This document shows, piece by piece, positions 9,967 to 17,615 of a stretch of 64,000 nucleotides of DNA. The notes below the pieces were generated by a model. That model saw nothing but the letters and a program-made list of their open reading frames with translations, made no database searches and had not been told where the DNA came from. Each line of letters starts with the position of its first letter. The stretch's first letter is position 1. The DNA comes from Candidatus Nomurabacteria bacterium (lineage in GTDB: Bacteria > Patescibacteriota > Saccharimonadia > Saccharimonadales > UBA7683): the NCBI GenBank assembly GCA_020631865.1, contig JACKGS010000003.1:5098-69097 (forward strand), written 5' to 3'. The translations under genes were made by a program, and so were the position numbers.

Positions 9967-10137
9967 ATTTTCCGGAAACTAACAAAACGCTTCGCTCAAG
10001 TTTCATGTATCAATTAACAGGCAGCAAAGATGCCACAAGGCTTAAGTAACATGTTCCTTGCGACCTGATACCTCTATGATACTTGCTCCTTGAAACTTGA
10101 TACATAAAGCGTAGCGCTGTGTTTGTTTCCGGAAAAT
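9967..10137. repeat. Long imperfect inverted repeat, possible structured RNA
   Basis: A perfect 13-bp outer inverted repeat (ATTTTCCGGAAAC at 9967-9979, GTTTCCGGAAAAT at 10125-10137) encloses a second pair, ATGTATCAA (10005) with TTGATACAT (10097). GATAC also recurs three times on the right side. No open frame is convincing. Possibilities are a structured RNA, a mobile-element end or a palindromic recombination site. Nothing else is seen in 9941-10281 apart from the 10153 hairpin. Confidence 0.5.
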
Positions 10138-10152
10138 ACTTCGGGACATATT

Positions 10153-10198
10153 GTCGACACCGAGGATATAAAACCTCCTCCTGCACCTCGGTGTCGAC
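10153..10198. other. Perfect 13-bp hairpin
   Basis: GTCGACACCGAGG and CCTCGGTGTCGAC are exact reverse complements separated by 20 nt. No T-run follows on either strand, so this is not a standard terminator. Its function is unknown; it lies between the long inverted repeat and the tRNA pair. Confidence 0.6.
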
Positions 10199-10281
10199 TT
10201 CAATCTGGATCTAATTTTAGACAAGGGGTATTCTAGCTACTGCTTCGCGCTGGTTGGAATATAGTCTAGAATAATGATCCA

Positions 10282-10363
10282 CGGGATGTAGCTTAAGACA
10301 CCAAAGTGTCTGGTAGAGCGCCCCTCCAAAGAGGGGAGGCGAGGTTCGAACCCTCCATCCCGA
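10282..10363 (+). tRNA. Atypical tRNA or tRNA-like element with two hairpin inserts
   Basis: A 7-bp acceptor stem (CGGGATG/CATCCCG), TA at positions 8-9, D-stem ends GCTT...GAGC and a T-loop TTCGAAC are all present. Two features are abnormal. The D-loop carries an extra perfect hairpin GACAC-CAAA-GTGTC, and the anticodon arm reads CCCCT-CCAAAG-AGGGG with a six-base loop lacking U33. The string CTCCAAA, the usual loop of tRNA-Trp(CCA), is embedded but not correctly framed. It could be a damaged tRNA-Trp, a sequence error or a genuine variant. Confidence 0.5.
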
Positions 10364-10365
10364 CT

Positions 10366-10436
10366 GAGTGCATAGCTTAATGGCAAAGCGTATCGTTCAT
10401 CACGATAAGATACAGGTTCGATTCCTGTTGCATTCG
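10366..10436 (+). tRNA. tRNA with anticodon CAT (Met, or Ile2)
   Basis: A complete cloverleaf: acceptor GAGTGCA/TGCATTC (one G-U), D-stem GCTT/AAGC, anticodon stem TATCG/CGATA with loop TTCATCA (anticodon CAT) and T-stem ACAGG/CCTGT with loop TTCGATT. The discriminator is G and no CCA is encoded. It could be elongator Met or lysidine-modified Ile; this cannot be told by eye. Confidence 0.85.
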
Positions 10437-10440
10437 CTAT

Positions 10441-10506
10441 CTCTGAGTTCTTGGAATTAACCAAGATGTGACTCCACACCCACAGAGCGCCTAGCGCTCC
10501 TCAGAG
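10441..10506 (+). ncRNA. Candidate structured RNA (three-way junction)
   Basis: CTCTGAG (10441) pairs with CTCAGAG (10500), enclosing two internal hairpins: TCTTGG-AATTAA-CCAAGA (10449-10466) and GAGCGC-CTA-GCGCTC (10485-10499). It begins 5 nt after the tRNA and lies upstream of the 51-aa ORF. It could be a leader RNA of that gene or a separate RNA processed from the tRNA transcript. No known Rfam family is recognised. Confidence 0.45.
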
Positions 10507-10550
10507 ACATTTCTTGTCCACGTCACTGAAACCTAAGTAGGTGACACGAT

Positions 10551-10569
10551 CCTCCCGAAAGGAGGTGAA
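10551..10569 (+). promoter_or_regulatory. Shine-Dalgarno inside a perfect hairpin
   Basis: CCTCC-CGAAA-GGAGG forms a 5-bp hairpin whose 3' arm is the ribosome binding site of the 51-aa ORF; GGAGG is separated from the ATG by TGAA. The 5' arm is itself an anti-Shine-Dalgarno sequence, so folding would block initiation. This suggests translational control. Confidence 0.55.
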
Positions 10570-10725
10570 ATGGCAAACCGAGATGATTACCGTCGTGCAG
10601 CGGACGCTGTGCAACGTGGCAATGCCACGAAGCAACAGCGCGAGCTGAACGATCGTGCAGCCAAGCAGGCTGGCAGCATGGGCAACGACGCCCGCGCTGC
10701 ACAACGCGGTCAAAAGCGCTGGTAA
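10570..10725 (+). CDS. Small basic protein, 51 aa
   Basis: The ORF begins at an ATG with a near-perfect Shine-Dalgarno (AAAGGAGGTGAA) and ends at the TAA at 10723. The product is hydrophilic and rich in Arg, Ala, Gln and Asn, begins MANRDDYRRAADAVQRGN and ends AAQRGQKRW. It has no Cys and no membrane segment. The family is not recognised; an RNA- or DNA-binding role is only a guess from charge. GC is higher than in the flanks. Downstream to 10888 I see only a 9-bp hairpin (10815-10855, CATCATTCA/TGAATGATG), which may be a convergent terminator. Confidence 0.55.
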   Translation: MANRDDYRRAADAVQRGNATKQQRELNDRAAKQAGSMGNDARAAQRGQKRW

Positions 10726-10888
10726 CAACTTGAAATTTGCTGGTGGACGCGTCCCGAAGGCGCAGCGGTTGAGAGCGGCACTTCGCCAGCTCCCGCGCGG
10801 GTATCTTACCTGTCCATCATTCAGAACTGATAAATTTTGTCAGCTGTGAATGATGAAATATTAATTTCAGTAAATTAGTCTTAATTTA

Positions 10889-11518
10889 TTACTGTTGTGA
10901 GTCAATACTCTTACTGTCGTCGTGCTCAGCCCAAGCAAGCTCCGCCTCTCTGTACAGGCAGGCTTGGTGATGAGCCAGTAAAATATAAGTGTATCTTGCC
11001 CCAATTTGCATTGCAGACTTCAGATGGCTAGGTTCGTTGTTAAGTATTTGATAATCTGCTTCGATAAATCCCCTCAATTGTTCAGTTTGCTTTACGGTAG
11101 AGGCGGTCATACAGTTCATCCAATGCTCTAAATCAATCATATCTAATGCAGACAATGTATCTGTATATTGTACAGTTAAATCAGGTAATCGATTATTAGC
11201 AGAACTAGCCTCAAGCGCTCTTATAGCAATTGTAGCACCCCTATAATAGTGGTTCATCGTAGAATTGTTATGTTCTGAAACTAGCATGCTATTAGCTCTA
11301 ATTACGCTAAATTCGCTTAATTTTCTAAAGAGCCCTGGGTAATCACGTCTATACAGCTCTTCGGCTACTGCAAACATCTCTTCATTCTGATAACTACGCT
11401 GAGACATCCAGTAGCACTCGGCACCTTCATTAAATACGACGCTTAGAATGTGTGGTAACGCAACTTCTTCAGAAGGATTTGCTTGCCATAAATCATAACC
11501 AAATTCCATTTTGCTCAT
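10889..11518 (-). CDS. Hypothetical, 209 aa, alpha-helical
   Basis: A soluble protein predicted to be mostly helical, with repeated Glu/Ala/Leu stretches. I see no signal peptide, membrane segment or recognisable motif. The ATG at 11518 starts MSKMEFGYDLW with no clear Shine-Dalgarno. It is divergent from dus, with 46 bp between the two starts. Function not assigned. Confidence 0.6.
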   Translation of the reverse strand: MSKMEFGYDLWQANPSEEVALPHILSVVFNEGAECYWMSQRSYQNEEMFAVAEELYRRDYPGLFRKLSEFSVIRANSMLVSEHNNSTMNHYYRGATIAIRALEASSANNRLPDLTVQYTDTLSALDMIDLEHWMNCMTASTVKQTEQLRGFIEADYQILNNEPSHLKSAMQIGARYTYILLAHHQACLYREAELAWAEHDDSKSIDSQQ

Positions 11519-11552
11519 TCATATTAATTTACAGTAAAATACGAAAAAATGC

Positions 11553-11558
11553 TATAAT
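11553..11558 (+). promoter_or_regulatory. -10 box of leaderless dus promoter
   Basis: TATAAT ends 6 nt before the dus ATG. The expected transcript start coincides with the A of the start codon and no Shine-Dalgarno is present. Confidence 0.65.
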
Positions 11559-11564
11559 ATAATT

Positions 11565-12533
11565 ATGAATGTTTGGCAAAAATTTGAACAGCCGTTTTTT
11601 ATTTTGGCACCAATGGAAGCAGTGACGGACCATGTTTTTAGAAGAGTGGTGAATGAAGCAGCTGCACCAGACGTCTTTTTTAGTGAGTTTACTAACGCAA
11701 CTGGCTGGGTTCATGCCGGAGAAAAAGCTGTTGCCGGTAGATTAACTATTCATCCTGATGAAAAATACCCGTTAATTGCCCAGATTTGGTGCTCAGAGCC
11801 CGATGATATTGAGAAATTAGCAATCTATTGCAAAAACCTAGGATACCAAGGAATAGATTTAAATATGGGCTGCCCCGCAAAAACAGCAGTTAAAAACAGT
11901 GGTGGATCTGCCATGATTCGACAACCAGAACTTGCTGCAAAAATCATTCAATCAGCAAAAAAGGCTGGCTTACCCGTTAGCGTAAAGACTCGACTGGGAT
12001 ACACGAATATCCAAGAATGGAAAGGTTGGTTAACTCATATCTTACAGCAAGACATTTCAGCACTGACAATTCACCTCAGAACAAAAAAAGAGATGAGCAA
12101 GGTACCAGCACACTGGGAACTCATGCCAAATATCAGAAAACTACGTGATGAGATATCGCCTCATACTCTGCTAATTGGTAATGGTGACGTAAAAGACCGT
12201 GCTCACGGTGAAGCGCTAATTAAACAAACTGGTATCGACGGAATAATGATCGGCAGGGGAGTTTTTTCAAATATTTTTGCTTTTGAAGAAGTGCCTGCAG
12301 CACACTCCAAGCAAGAGCTTATTGCATTACTACACTTTCACCTCAATCTTTTTGAAGAATCAAATACCAAATATCAGATATCAGATATTTCTGTAAAACC
12401 ATATCAGACATTAAAACGATTCTTTAAAATATACATTCGAGATTTTCCCGGTAGCCACGACATACGTAATCTTTTAATGGAGAGTTCTACTATTGATGAG
12501 GCAAGAGTTATACTTGATAATAACAAAATATAA
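11565..12533 (+). CDS. dus: tRNA-dihydrouridine synthase
   Basis: A 322-aa FMN-dependent TIM-barrel enzyme that reduces uridine to dihydrouridine in tRNA D-loops. The hallmarks are the N-terminal APMEAVTD, the NMGCPAK motif with catalytic C103, VKTRLGY, the phosphate-binding IGNGDV and GIMIGRGVF. Length and motif order match the DusB-like branch. Transcription appears leaderless from the TATAAT at 11553. Confidence 0.95.
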   Translation: MNVWQKFEQPFFILAPMEAVTDHVFRRVVNEAAAPDVFFSEFTNATGWVHAGEKAVAGRLTIHPDEKYPLIAQIWCSEPDDIEKLAIYCKNLGYQGIDLNMGCPAKTAVKNSGGSAMIRQPELAAKIIQSAKKAGLPVSVKTRLGYTNIQEWKGWLTHILQQDISALTIHLRTKKEMSKVPAHWELMPNIRKLRDEISPHTLLIGNGDVKDRAHGEALIKQTGIDGIMIGRGVFSNIFAFEEVPAAHSKQELIALLHFHLNLFEESNTKYQISDISVKPYQTLKRFFKIYIRDFPGSHDIRNLLMESSTIDEARVILDNNKI

Positions 12534-12571
12534 TTGCTAATGTTATAATATGCACATCAAAGAGGAGAAAT

Positions 12572-13462
12572 ATGTCAAAACAACACGCTACAAAAAAATC
12601 AAAACACGATTCAGCCACAAACAATGATAGTAAGCCACAGTATAATTCTAATCCGTTTACTCTAAGCTTTAATGCATTTTCTAATTTTATGAATTTTAAC
12701 TCAGGCTGGGGCATCGCTTTAATTGCCATGTCATTATTAAGTGGTCTTGCAAACCTACTACGAGTATTTCTTGAGACAGTAATTAACAGCAATACCGCAC
12801 ATGCAATGACAATCACTCAATCTACTATTCATTTTAGCAATATTGGCCTACCGGAGCTCAGTATAATCATAGCTATTTTTATTTTTGTATTTGTAATTAC
12901 CTTGGTAGCTATTGTCGCAGGAACGGCAATAGGTGCATTTATTCAAGGCATGTTCAGTTATGTAGCACTTAAGAGTATTGAAGGCCACAAAGTATCTTTT
13001 AATGAAGCAGTGGACGCCGTTTCAAAAAGATTTATGCGCCTATTCTTGTCTAATCTTTTAGCAACACTTAAAATTATTGGCTGGACAATGTTATTTATTA
13101 TTCCAGGTATAATTGCCGGCCTGCGGTACGCACTACTAAGCTTTGTGATAATGGATGAGCCGATAGAAAATAAGGGTATTAAAACAAGCCACGAAAGAGT
13201 GAAGCTATTAACTCGCGGAAGACTTATGGAAGTGTTTGGAGTTAATACTGTAGGCTCACTGATACCAATCGTAGGCGGCGTCATTACCCTAGCAGGCGGC
13301 GGATCATTATACAGACAACTACAAGTATACGGAGATAATAACATAGAAAAGCCAAAGATACATTGGCTAAACTATATTGGTATTATACTGATTGGAGCAG
13401 TAGTAGCACTTATTTCAATGCTATTAATACTACTGCTTGCTCTTGCTGTAGTTAATAGTTAG
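12572..13462 (+). CDS. Polytopic membrane protein, 296 aa
   Basis: A hydrophilic N-terminal 40 residues is followed by about five long hydrophobic helices. The middle resembles the membrane domain found with glycerophosphodiester phosphodiesterases and YciC-type proteins (a small-residue-rich WTMLFIIPGIIAGLRYALL segment followed by a conserved MDEPIE). A standard leader is present: TATAAT near 12545 and an AGAGGAG ribosome site. It overlaps the convergent next gene by 4 bp. Transport or membrane organisation is possible; no substrate is readable. Confidence 0.65.
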   Translation: MSKQHATKKSKHDSATNNDSKPQYNSNPFTLSFNAFSNFMNFNSGWGIALIAMSLLSGLANLLRVFLETVINSNTAHAMTITQSTIHFSNIGLPELSIIIAIFIFVFVITLVAIVAGTAIGAFIQGMFSYVALKSIEGHKVSFNEAVDAVSKRFMRLFLSNLLATLKIIGWTMLFIIPGIIAGLRYALLSFVIMDEPIENKGIKTSHERVKLLTRGRLMEVFGVNTVGSLIPIVGGVITLAGGGSLYRQLQVYGDNNIEKPKIHWLNYIGIILIGAVVALISMLLILLLALAVVNS

Positions 13463-14394
13463 CTATTAACTACTACTCTTAGAGATGGACCAGCAAGTAC
13501 GGCTGCAGTTGCAATATTATAAAATACTCCAGCCACAAACTTTTCGTTAACAAGATCTTCATTCGATTCAATAGCCTTTATGCCATTTTCCAAAGCCCAA
13601 ACATCTAGATTAAACGCCTGATACTGCTCACCAAACTCATTAGTGATTGAGCCACGATCTAAGGTTGTCCCCACTTTTGTGTTAATACCTAAGACTACCT
13701 CGTTGTGTGGTCCACGAACCGTTTGAACATGAGACTCGTCTTTTGTAACATCTTTGATGTTTTGAATCATTTCAGGGCCAGTTGATACATATTTATTTTC
13801 TATTAATAGTTCTGCGCCAGCTTTAATTTTACCAATAAGTTCTTGCGACACCTCAACTCCAAGTGTGGCAGAAATTTCTGAGATCTCGTCTGCCTTATCA
13901 GCTATAAAGCTTATAATTTCTGCCATCCTATCACATGCACCGCAACCACACTTTTCAGTTGTTGCATGATCATCCGTGTGCCCGCCGATATCATAACCGT
14001 TACTGGTAAGATCTTCGAACATTTCTTTTGAGTGCGCAACACTAGTTTTACCTTGTGCAACTAGAATTTCAGCGTCAATTAACGCCTCGGCTACCACCAA
14101 TGAATATGTACCTCCAGCAGCATTAGGGGCCTGCTGATCAGAGCCTGGATCACTTCGGCCGTCAACACACCACTTTGGAATCAGCATATTTACGACGCCT
14201 GGATCGACATCAATCTCCTCATATTGCCTTCCTTGGCTCATTTGTTCTGCCAAGAGATCCACTGTTGTATCAGAAATTTCACCAGCCTCAACACGACCCT
14301 TGGGCTCTATGGCGCCAATTGCAATATTTCCCAAAACAGGCACTTTTTTAACTTCTGTATCCATAACTAATGCTCCTTCAGATGATTTTTCCAT
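13459..14394 (-). CDS. Unknown protein with beta-carbonic-anhydrase-like metal motifs
   Basis: The 311-aa protein contains WCVDGR (C76-x-D78-x-R80) followed by GHTDDHATTEKCGCGAC (H139, H143, C149, C151, C154). Beta-carbonic anhydrases use CxDxR and HxxC in this order to bind zinc. The resemblance is suggestive, but the spacing is longer and extra Cys are present. No signal peptide is seen. Two starts are plausible: the ATG at 14394 (AAGGAA upstream) and the ATG at 14364 (AAGGAG 8 nt upstream). Beyond residue 160 nothing is recognised. Confidence 0.6.
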   Translation of the reverse strand: MEKSSEGALVMDTEVKKVPVLGNIAIGAIEPKGRVEAGEISDTTVDLLAEQMSQGRQYEEIDVDPGVVNMLIPKWCVDGRSDPGSDQQAPNAAGGTYSLVVAEALIDAEILVAQGKTSVAHSKEMFEDLTSNGYDIGGHTDDHATTEKCGCGACDRMAEIISFIADKADEISEISATLGVEVSQELIGKIKAGAELLIENKYVSTGPEMIQNIKDVTKDESHVQTVRGPHNEVVLGINTKVGTTLDRGSITNEFGEQYQAFNLDVWALENGIKAIESNEDLVNEKFVAGVFYNIATAAVLAGPSLRVVVNS

Positions 14395-14491
14395 ATATTT
14401 CCTTATTTATTTGAATAATCCGAAAACCATTGTAATACATGTGACAAAAATCACAAAACATTTGAAGATAGTATATTATTATTACGATATT

Positions 14492-14821
14492 GTGAGTGAT
14501 CATGTAAACCATCACGAACTTCCATTTGATATACCTATCATAATTAATAGTGACGTCGATTCACTGGTAGACAGAGCCTTTACGCGAGAAGATATTCAGA
14601 CCTTGAAACAGCAGAATCCTATATTTTTTAGACTAATAAACAGGAGCTTAGAACGTATATCACCCCAAGATATACCCAAGAAAACCGAGATTCTTCAACT
14701 TGTAACTGACTTATTAAGATTATGCGGAAGTGCTGCAAGTAGAGCCGCACTTGAAGAGGATTTTTTGATCAAGTACGGTGAATATACGACACCAGATCAG
14801 ACACCACCCACAAATAGCTAG
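14492..14821 (+). CDS. Hypothetical, about 109 aa
   Basis: The frame is open from 14300, but that part overlaps the divergent gene antisense. A GTG at 14492 (SDHVNHHELPFDIP) is the most sensible start. It is a soluble, helical protein with no recognised domain. Its stop codon overlaps the stop of atpC by 4 bp on the opposite strand. Start choice is uncertain. Confidence 0.45.
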   Translation: MSDHVNHHELPFDIPIIINSDVDSLVDRAFTREDIQTLKQQNPIFFRLINRSLERISPQDIPKKTEILQLVTDLLRLCGSAASRAALEEDFLIKYGEYTTPDQTPPTNS

Positions 14822-15243
14822 CGATTTCTGCGACGCTTATATTTAGCTACATTCAAACGAACGGCTTGACGGTCTATCATTGCCTGAGCTTTATCAAGAC
14901 TAACTTTATCTTTAGCATTCTTATATGCTTCTTGCGCAGCAATTAGAGCTTTTTTAGAACTTTCTTCATGTATATCTTCAGCGTGGACAGCCTCATCCGC
15001 CAAAATTCTGACAGTATTATCCAAGATTTCTATCACTCCGCCATCTGTTGCAAAATATTCCATTTGCTCAACTGAGTCTTTCTCATTTTTACGCACTGCA
15101 ATAAGTCCAGGCACCGCTAGCGACACCAATGGCATATGATGGGGGAAGATACCTATTTGTCCATCAGGCGTAGGCAACTGAATCTCGTAGACCTCCTCCG
15201 AGAACTTAACTCCAGATAATGTAATGATTTGAAACTTAATCAT
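14818..15243 (-). CDS. atpC: ATP synthase F1 epsilon subunit
   Basis: At 141 aa it has the N-terminal beta-sandwich pattern of epsilon (VYEIQLPTPDGQIGIFPHHMPL, split here by 'VYE' at the start) and a C-terminal helical hairpin with a very basic end (KYKRRRNR). It is the last gene of the atp operon and forms the central stalk foot with gamma. It is separated from atpD by a four-helix-bundle gene, which is unusual. Confidence 0.93.
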   Translation of the reverse strand: MIKFQIITLSGVKFSEEVYEIQLPTPDGQIGIFPHHMPLVSLAVPGLIAVRKNEKDSVEQMEYFATDGGVIEILDNTVRILADEAVHAEDIHEESSKKALIAAQEAYKNAKDKVSLDKAQAMIDRQAVRLNVAKYKRRRNR

Positions 15244-15267
15244 GCGAAGCTCCGTTTCAGTTTACTT

Positions 15268-15301
15268 ATGAAATATGAAATATGGAATATGGAATATGGG
15301 G
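15268..15301 (-). repeat. ATGAAATATGGAATATGG-type simple repeat
   Basis: A degenerate 8-9 nt unit (ATGAAATATG / ATGGAATATG) is repeated in tandem between atpC and the four-helix-bundle gene. It is one member of a set found at nearly every intercistronic junction of this operon. Confidence 0.7.
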
Positions 15302-15310
15302 TAAAAAACA

Positions 15311-15688
15311 TTATTTTCTTTGCTCCGTTGACTTTATAAGTCCTACTATTAGTTTATGGGTTATTTCTGCTTGATCAAGTGCCGTCTGCAGATCTTGCTT
15401 ACCAGTAAGCTCAACATCTGCTGTCAGAATTAGTTGATTCTGAACCTCTGTCAGTGAGCCGCGCGCCATGACGTAAAAATGCAGCTTATCTGCTTTACTG
15501 GAACGGCCAAAACCTTCAGCAATATTTGACGAAACCGACATTGCTGCTCGTCGCATCTGGGAAACTGAACTATACACTTCTTCTTTGGGAAATTTTTTCG
15601 TGATTCTAAACACCATAAAGAACAGCTTACGACTCGCTTGCCAACCGTTAAGATCCTGAAAATTAGTAATTTTCTTGCCTTCTCCCAT
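15311..15688 (-). CDS. Four-helix-bundle protein (S23/TIGR02436-like)
   Basis: A 125-aa protein with the family signature FQDLNGWQASRKL, ITKKFPKEE, SQMRRAAMSVSSNIAEGFGR. Members are small helical bundles encoded in 23S rRNA intervening sequences or free-standing in CPR genomes, with no settled function. DGR accessory proteins (Avd) share this fold, but this gene is 35 kb from the DGR, so a link is only speculation. It sits inside the atp operon, flanked on both sides by the ATG-rich simple repeats. Confidence 0.88.
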   Translation of the reverse strand: MGEGKKITNFQDLNGWQASRKLFFMVFRITKKFPKEEVYSSVSQMRRAAMSVSSNIAEGFGRSSKADKLHFYVMARGSLTEVQNQLILTADVELTGKQDLQTALDQAEITHKLIVGLIKSTEQRK

Positions 15689-15689
15689 T

Positions 15690-15718
15690 TTTCATATTCC
15701 GTTTTTCATATTGCAAAT
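15690..15718. repeat. Intercistronic simple repeat (reverse orientation)
   Basis: TTTTTCATATTCCG TTTTTCATATT-type units lie between atpD and the four-helix-bundle gene. They are complementary to the 15268-15301 copy. Confidence 0.65.
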
Positions 15719-15723
15719 AGCGT

Positions 15724-17124
15724 CTATTTGATGTCCTTGATTGAACCCTTCATGTAGAAGGCACTCTCCGGCTTATCATCATGTTTGCCGTCAAGAATTT
15801 CGCGGAAACCTTTAATAGTATCTTCTAACTTAACGTATGTACCTGGAATTCCAGAGAAGACCTCGGCCACATGGAATGGCTGAGTTAGGAAGCGCTGAAC
15901 ACGACGTGCACGATTTACAATCTTCTTATCTTCGTCTGAGAGTTCTTCCATGCCCAAGATTGCAATAATGTCTTGCAGATCTTTGTAGCGTTGAAGGATT
16001 TGCTGAACACCGCGAGCCACCTCGTAATGTTCTTTACCAACTACTTCTGGATCAAGAATGGTTGAGTTTGAATCTAGCGGATCAACAGCAGGGTAGAGAC
16101 CAAGCTCTGTTAACGCACGGTTAAGTACGATGGTTGAATCAAGGTGGGCGAAAGTAGTGGCCGGTGCAGGGTCTGTTAAATCGTCTGCTGGAACGTACAC
16201 CGCCTGCACTGAAGTAATTGAGCCTTTTTTGGTACTCGTAATACGCTCTTGCATTTCACCCATTTCTTGTGCCAAGTTTGGCTGATAACCCACAGCTGAA
16301 GGCAGGCGGCCAAGTAGAGCAGACACCTCTGCGCCAGCCTGAGTGAACCGGAAGATATTATCTACAAAGAAGAGCACATCTTTACCTTGATCACGGAAGC
16401 CTTCTGCCATAGTTAGGCCAGAAAGTGCTACTCGAAGGCGCGCACCTGGTGGCTCATTCATCTGACCGAAAACAAGTGATGTTTTGTCCAGTACACCAGA
16501 TTCTTCCATCTCGTAATACAAATCGTTGCCTTCACGAGTACGTTCACCAACACCAGCAAAAACCGAATTACCACTATGGAACTTTGCAATGTTGTTGATA
16601 AGTTCGGTGATAAGTACTGTTTTACCAACACCGGCACCACCAAACAATCCAACCTTGCCGCCCTTAGTCATCGGAGCAATAAGGTCGATAACTTTGATAC
16701 CTGTTTCAAGTATCTCAACCTTGCCAGATTGTTCTTCCAAAGTGGGTGGGCGACGGTGAATAGGGGAGCGCTCCGTAAATTTATCCTCTTTACCATCAAT
16801 TGGCTCACCAATGACGCTAAACATACGCCCCTGAGTCGCATCACCAATTGGTACGGAAATTGGCGAACCAAGATCTTCTACTTCGTCGCCACGCTTCAAA
16901 CCATCAGTAGAGGCGAGTGAAATTGCTCGCACACTTGATTCATCAAGATGTTGTGCCACCTCAAGAAGTACTTTCTTTCCATTAAGCTCAACCTCCAAAG
17001 CGTTATAAATCGCTGGGAGATTACCTTTTTCAAACTCCACATCAACCACCACACCAACCACTTGGACTATACGCCCAAGTAAATTTACCATTTCTCGTTT
17101 CTCATTTTCCAATTTTACCGCCAT
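15724..17124 (-). CDS. atpD: ATP synthase F1 beta subunit
   Basis: The 466-aa catalytic subunit has an intact Walker A GGAGVGKT (162-169), VFAGVGERTREGNDLY and the DELSEED-like EELSDEDK. A ribosome site AAAAGGAG precedes the ATG, which overlaps the upstream stop (TAATG). It uses the proton-motive force through gamma to make ATP, or the reverse. Unlike atpA and atpF it has no frameshift, which matters when judging whether this operon is functional. Confidence 0.97.
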   Translation of the reverse strand: MAVKLENEKREMVNLLGRIVQVVGVVVDVEFEKGNLPAIYNALEVELNGKKVLLEVAQHLDESSVRAISLASTDGLKRGDEVEDLGSPISVPIGDATQGRMFSVIGEPIDGKEDKFTERSPIHRRPPTLEEQSGKVEILETGIKVIDLIAPMTKGGKVGLFGGAGVGKTVLITELINNIAKFHSGNSVFAGVGERTREGNDLYYEMEESGVLDKTSLVFGQMNEPPGARLRVALSGLTMAEGFRDQGKDVLFFVDNIFRFTQAGAEVSALLGRLPSAVGYQPNLAQEMGEMQERITSTKKGSITSVQAVYVPADDLTDPAPATTFAHLDSTIVLNRALTELGLYPAVDPLDSNSTILDPEVVGKEHYEVARGVQQILQRYKDLQDIIAILGMEELSDEDKKIVNRARRVQRFLTQPFHVAEVFSGIPGTYVKLEDTIKGFREILDGKHDDKPESAFYMKGSIKDIK

Positions 17125-17615
17125 TATTGTTCTCCTTTTAGTAATTGTCTTTTGTATTCATCTTCTAGAATTGTCATCTCTTCTTTATACCATTTATTCC
17201 TAACGTATTGCGGTGGAGGCATCATGCCACTCGCTTCAGCGTTTTTCACACGCTCCTCAACCAGATTACGCGCCTCTGTCATCATGACCCGTGCATCAAG
17301 ATCGTCTTCTTCACCGTAAAGATCTTTACATTCATAGACTGGTTTAGGTAGATACTCATCCAAGACAGGTGTAATCTCTTGAGTAATAGCACCTCTCAGC
17401 TGATATTCGATCATTGCACGTCGTTCGGTTTCCGCTATGCGCCTACGAGCCAATTCCATAAAATATGGTGCATCTGAACCATAAACCTCAAATCTCGTTC
17501 GCAACTCCTCCTCTCGTGCCTCGTACGCCATATCGGCGTACATCGCTTCTTCATCGCCACCAAAAATTTCATCACATATTTGCCCATAGCAAAGTTCGCT
17601 ATCATAAATACTCAT
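17124..17615 (-). CDS. Unknown acidic helical protein in atp operon
   Basis: A 163-aa protein rich in Glu, Arg, Met and Tyr, likely all-helical with coiled-coil potential (MAYEAREEELRTRFEVYG; ARRRIAETERRAMIEYQLRG). There is no membrane segment. Its start overlaps the stop of the preceding gene (ATGA) and its stop overlaps the atpD start, so it is translationally coupled inside the operon between atpG and atpD. The family is not recognised. A role in ATPase assembly or regulation is inference from position only. Confidence 0.7.
   Translation of the reverse strand: MSIYDSELCYGQICDEIFGGDEEAMYADMAYEAREEELRTRFEVYGSDAPYFMELARRRIAETERRAMIEYQLRGAITQEITPVLDEYLPKPVYECKDLYGEEDDLDARVMMTEARNLVEERVKNAEASGMMPPPQYVRNKWYKEEMTILEDEYKRQLLKGEQ

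Noticed and set aside
10237..10479. 80-aa minus-strand ORF across the two tRNAs
   Set aside because: Its peptide is the antisense translation of the tRNA genes (the DGGFEP-type string), a common artefact.
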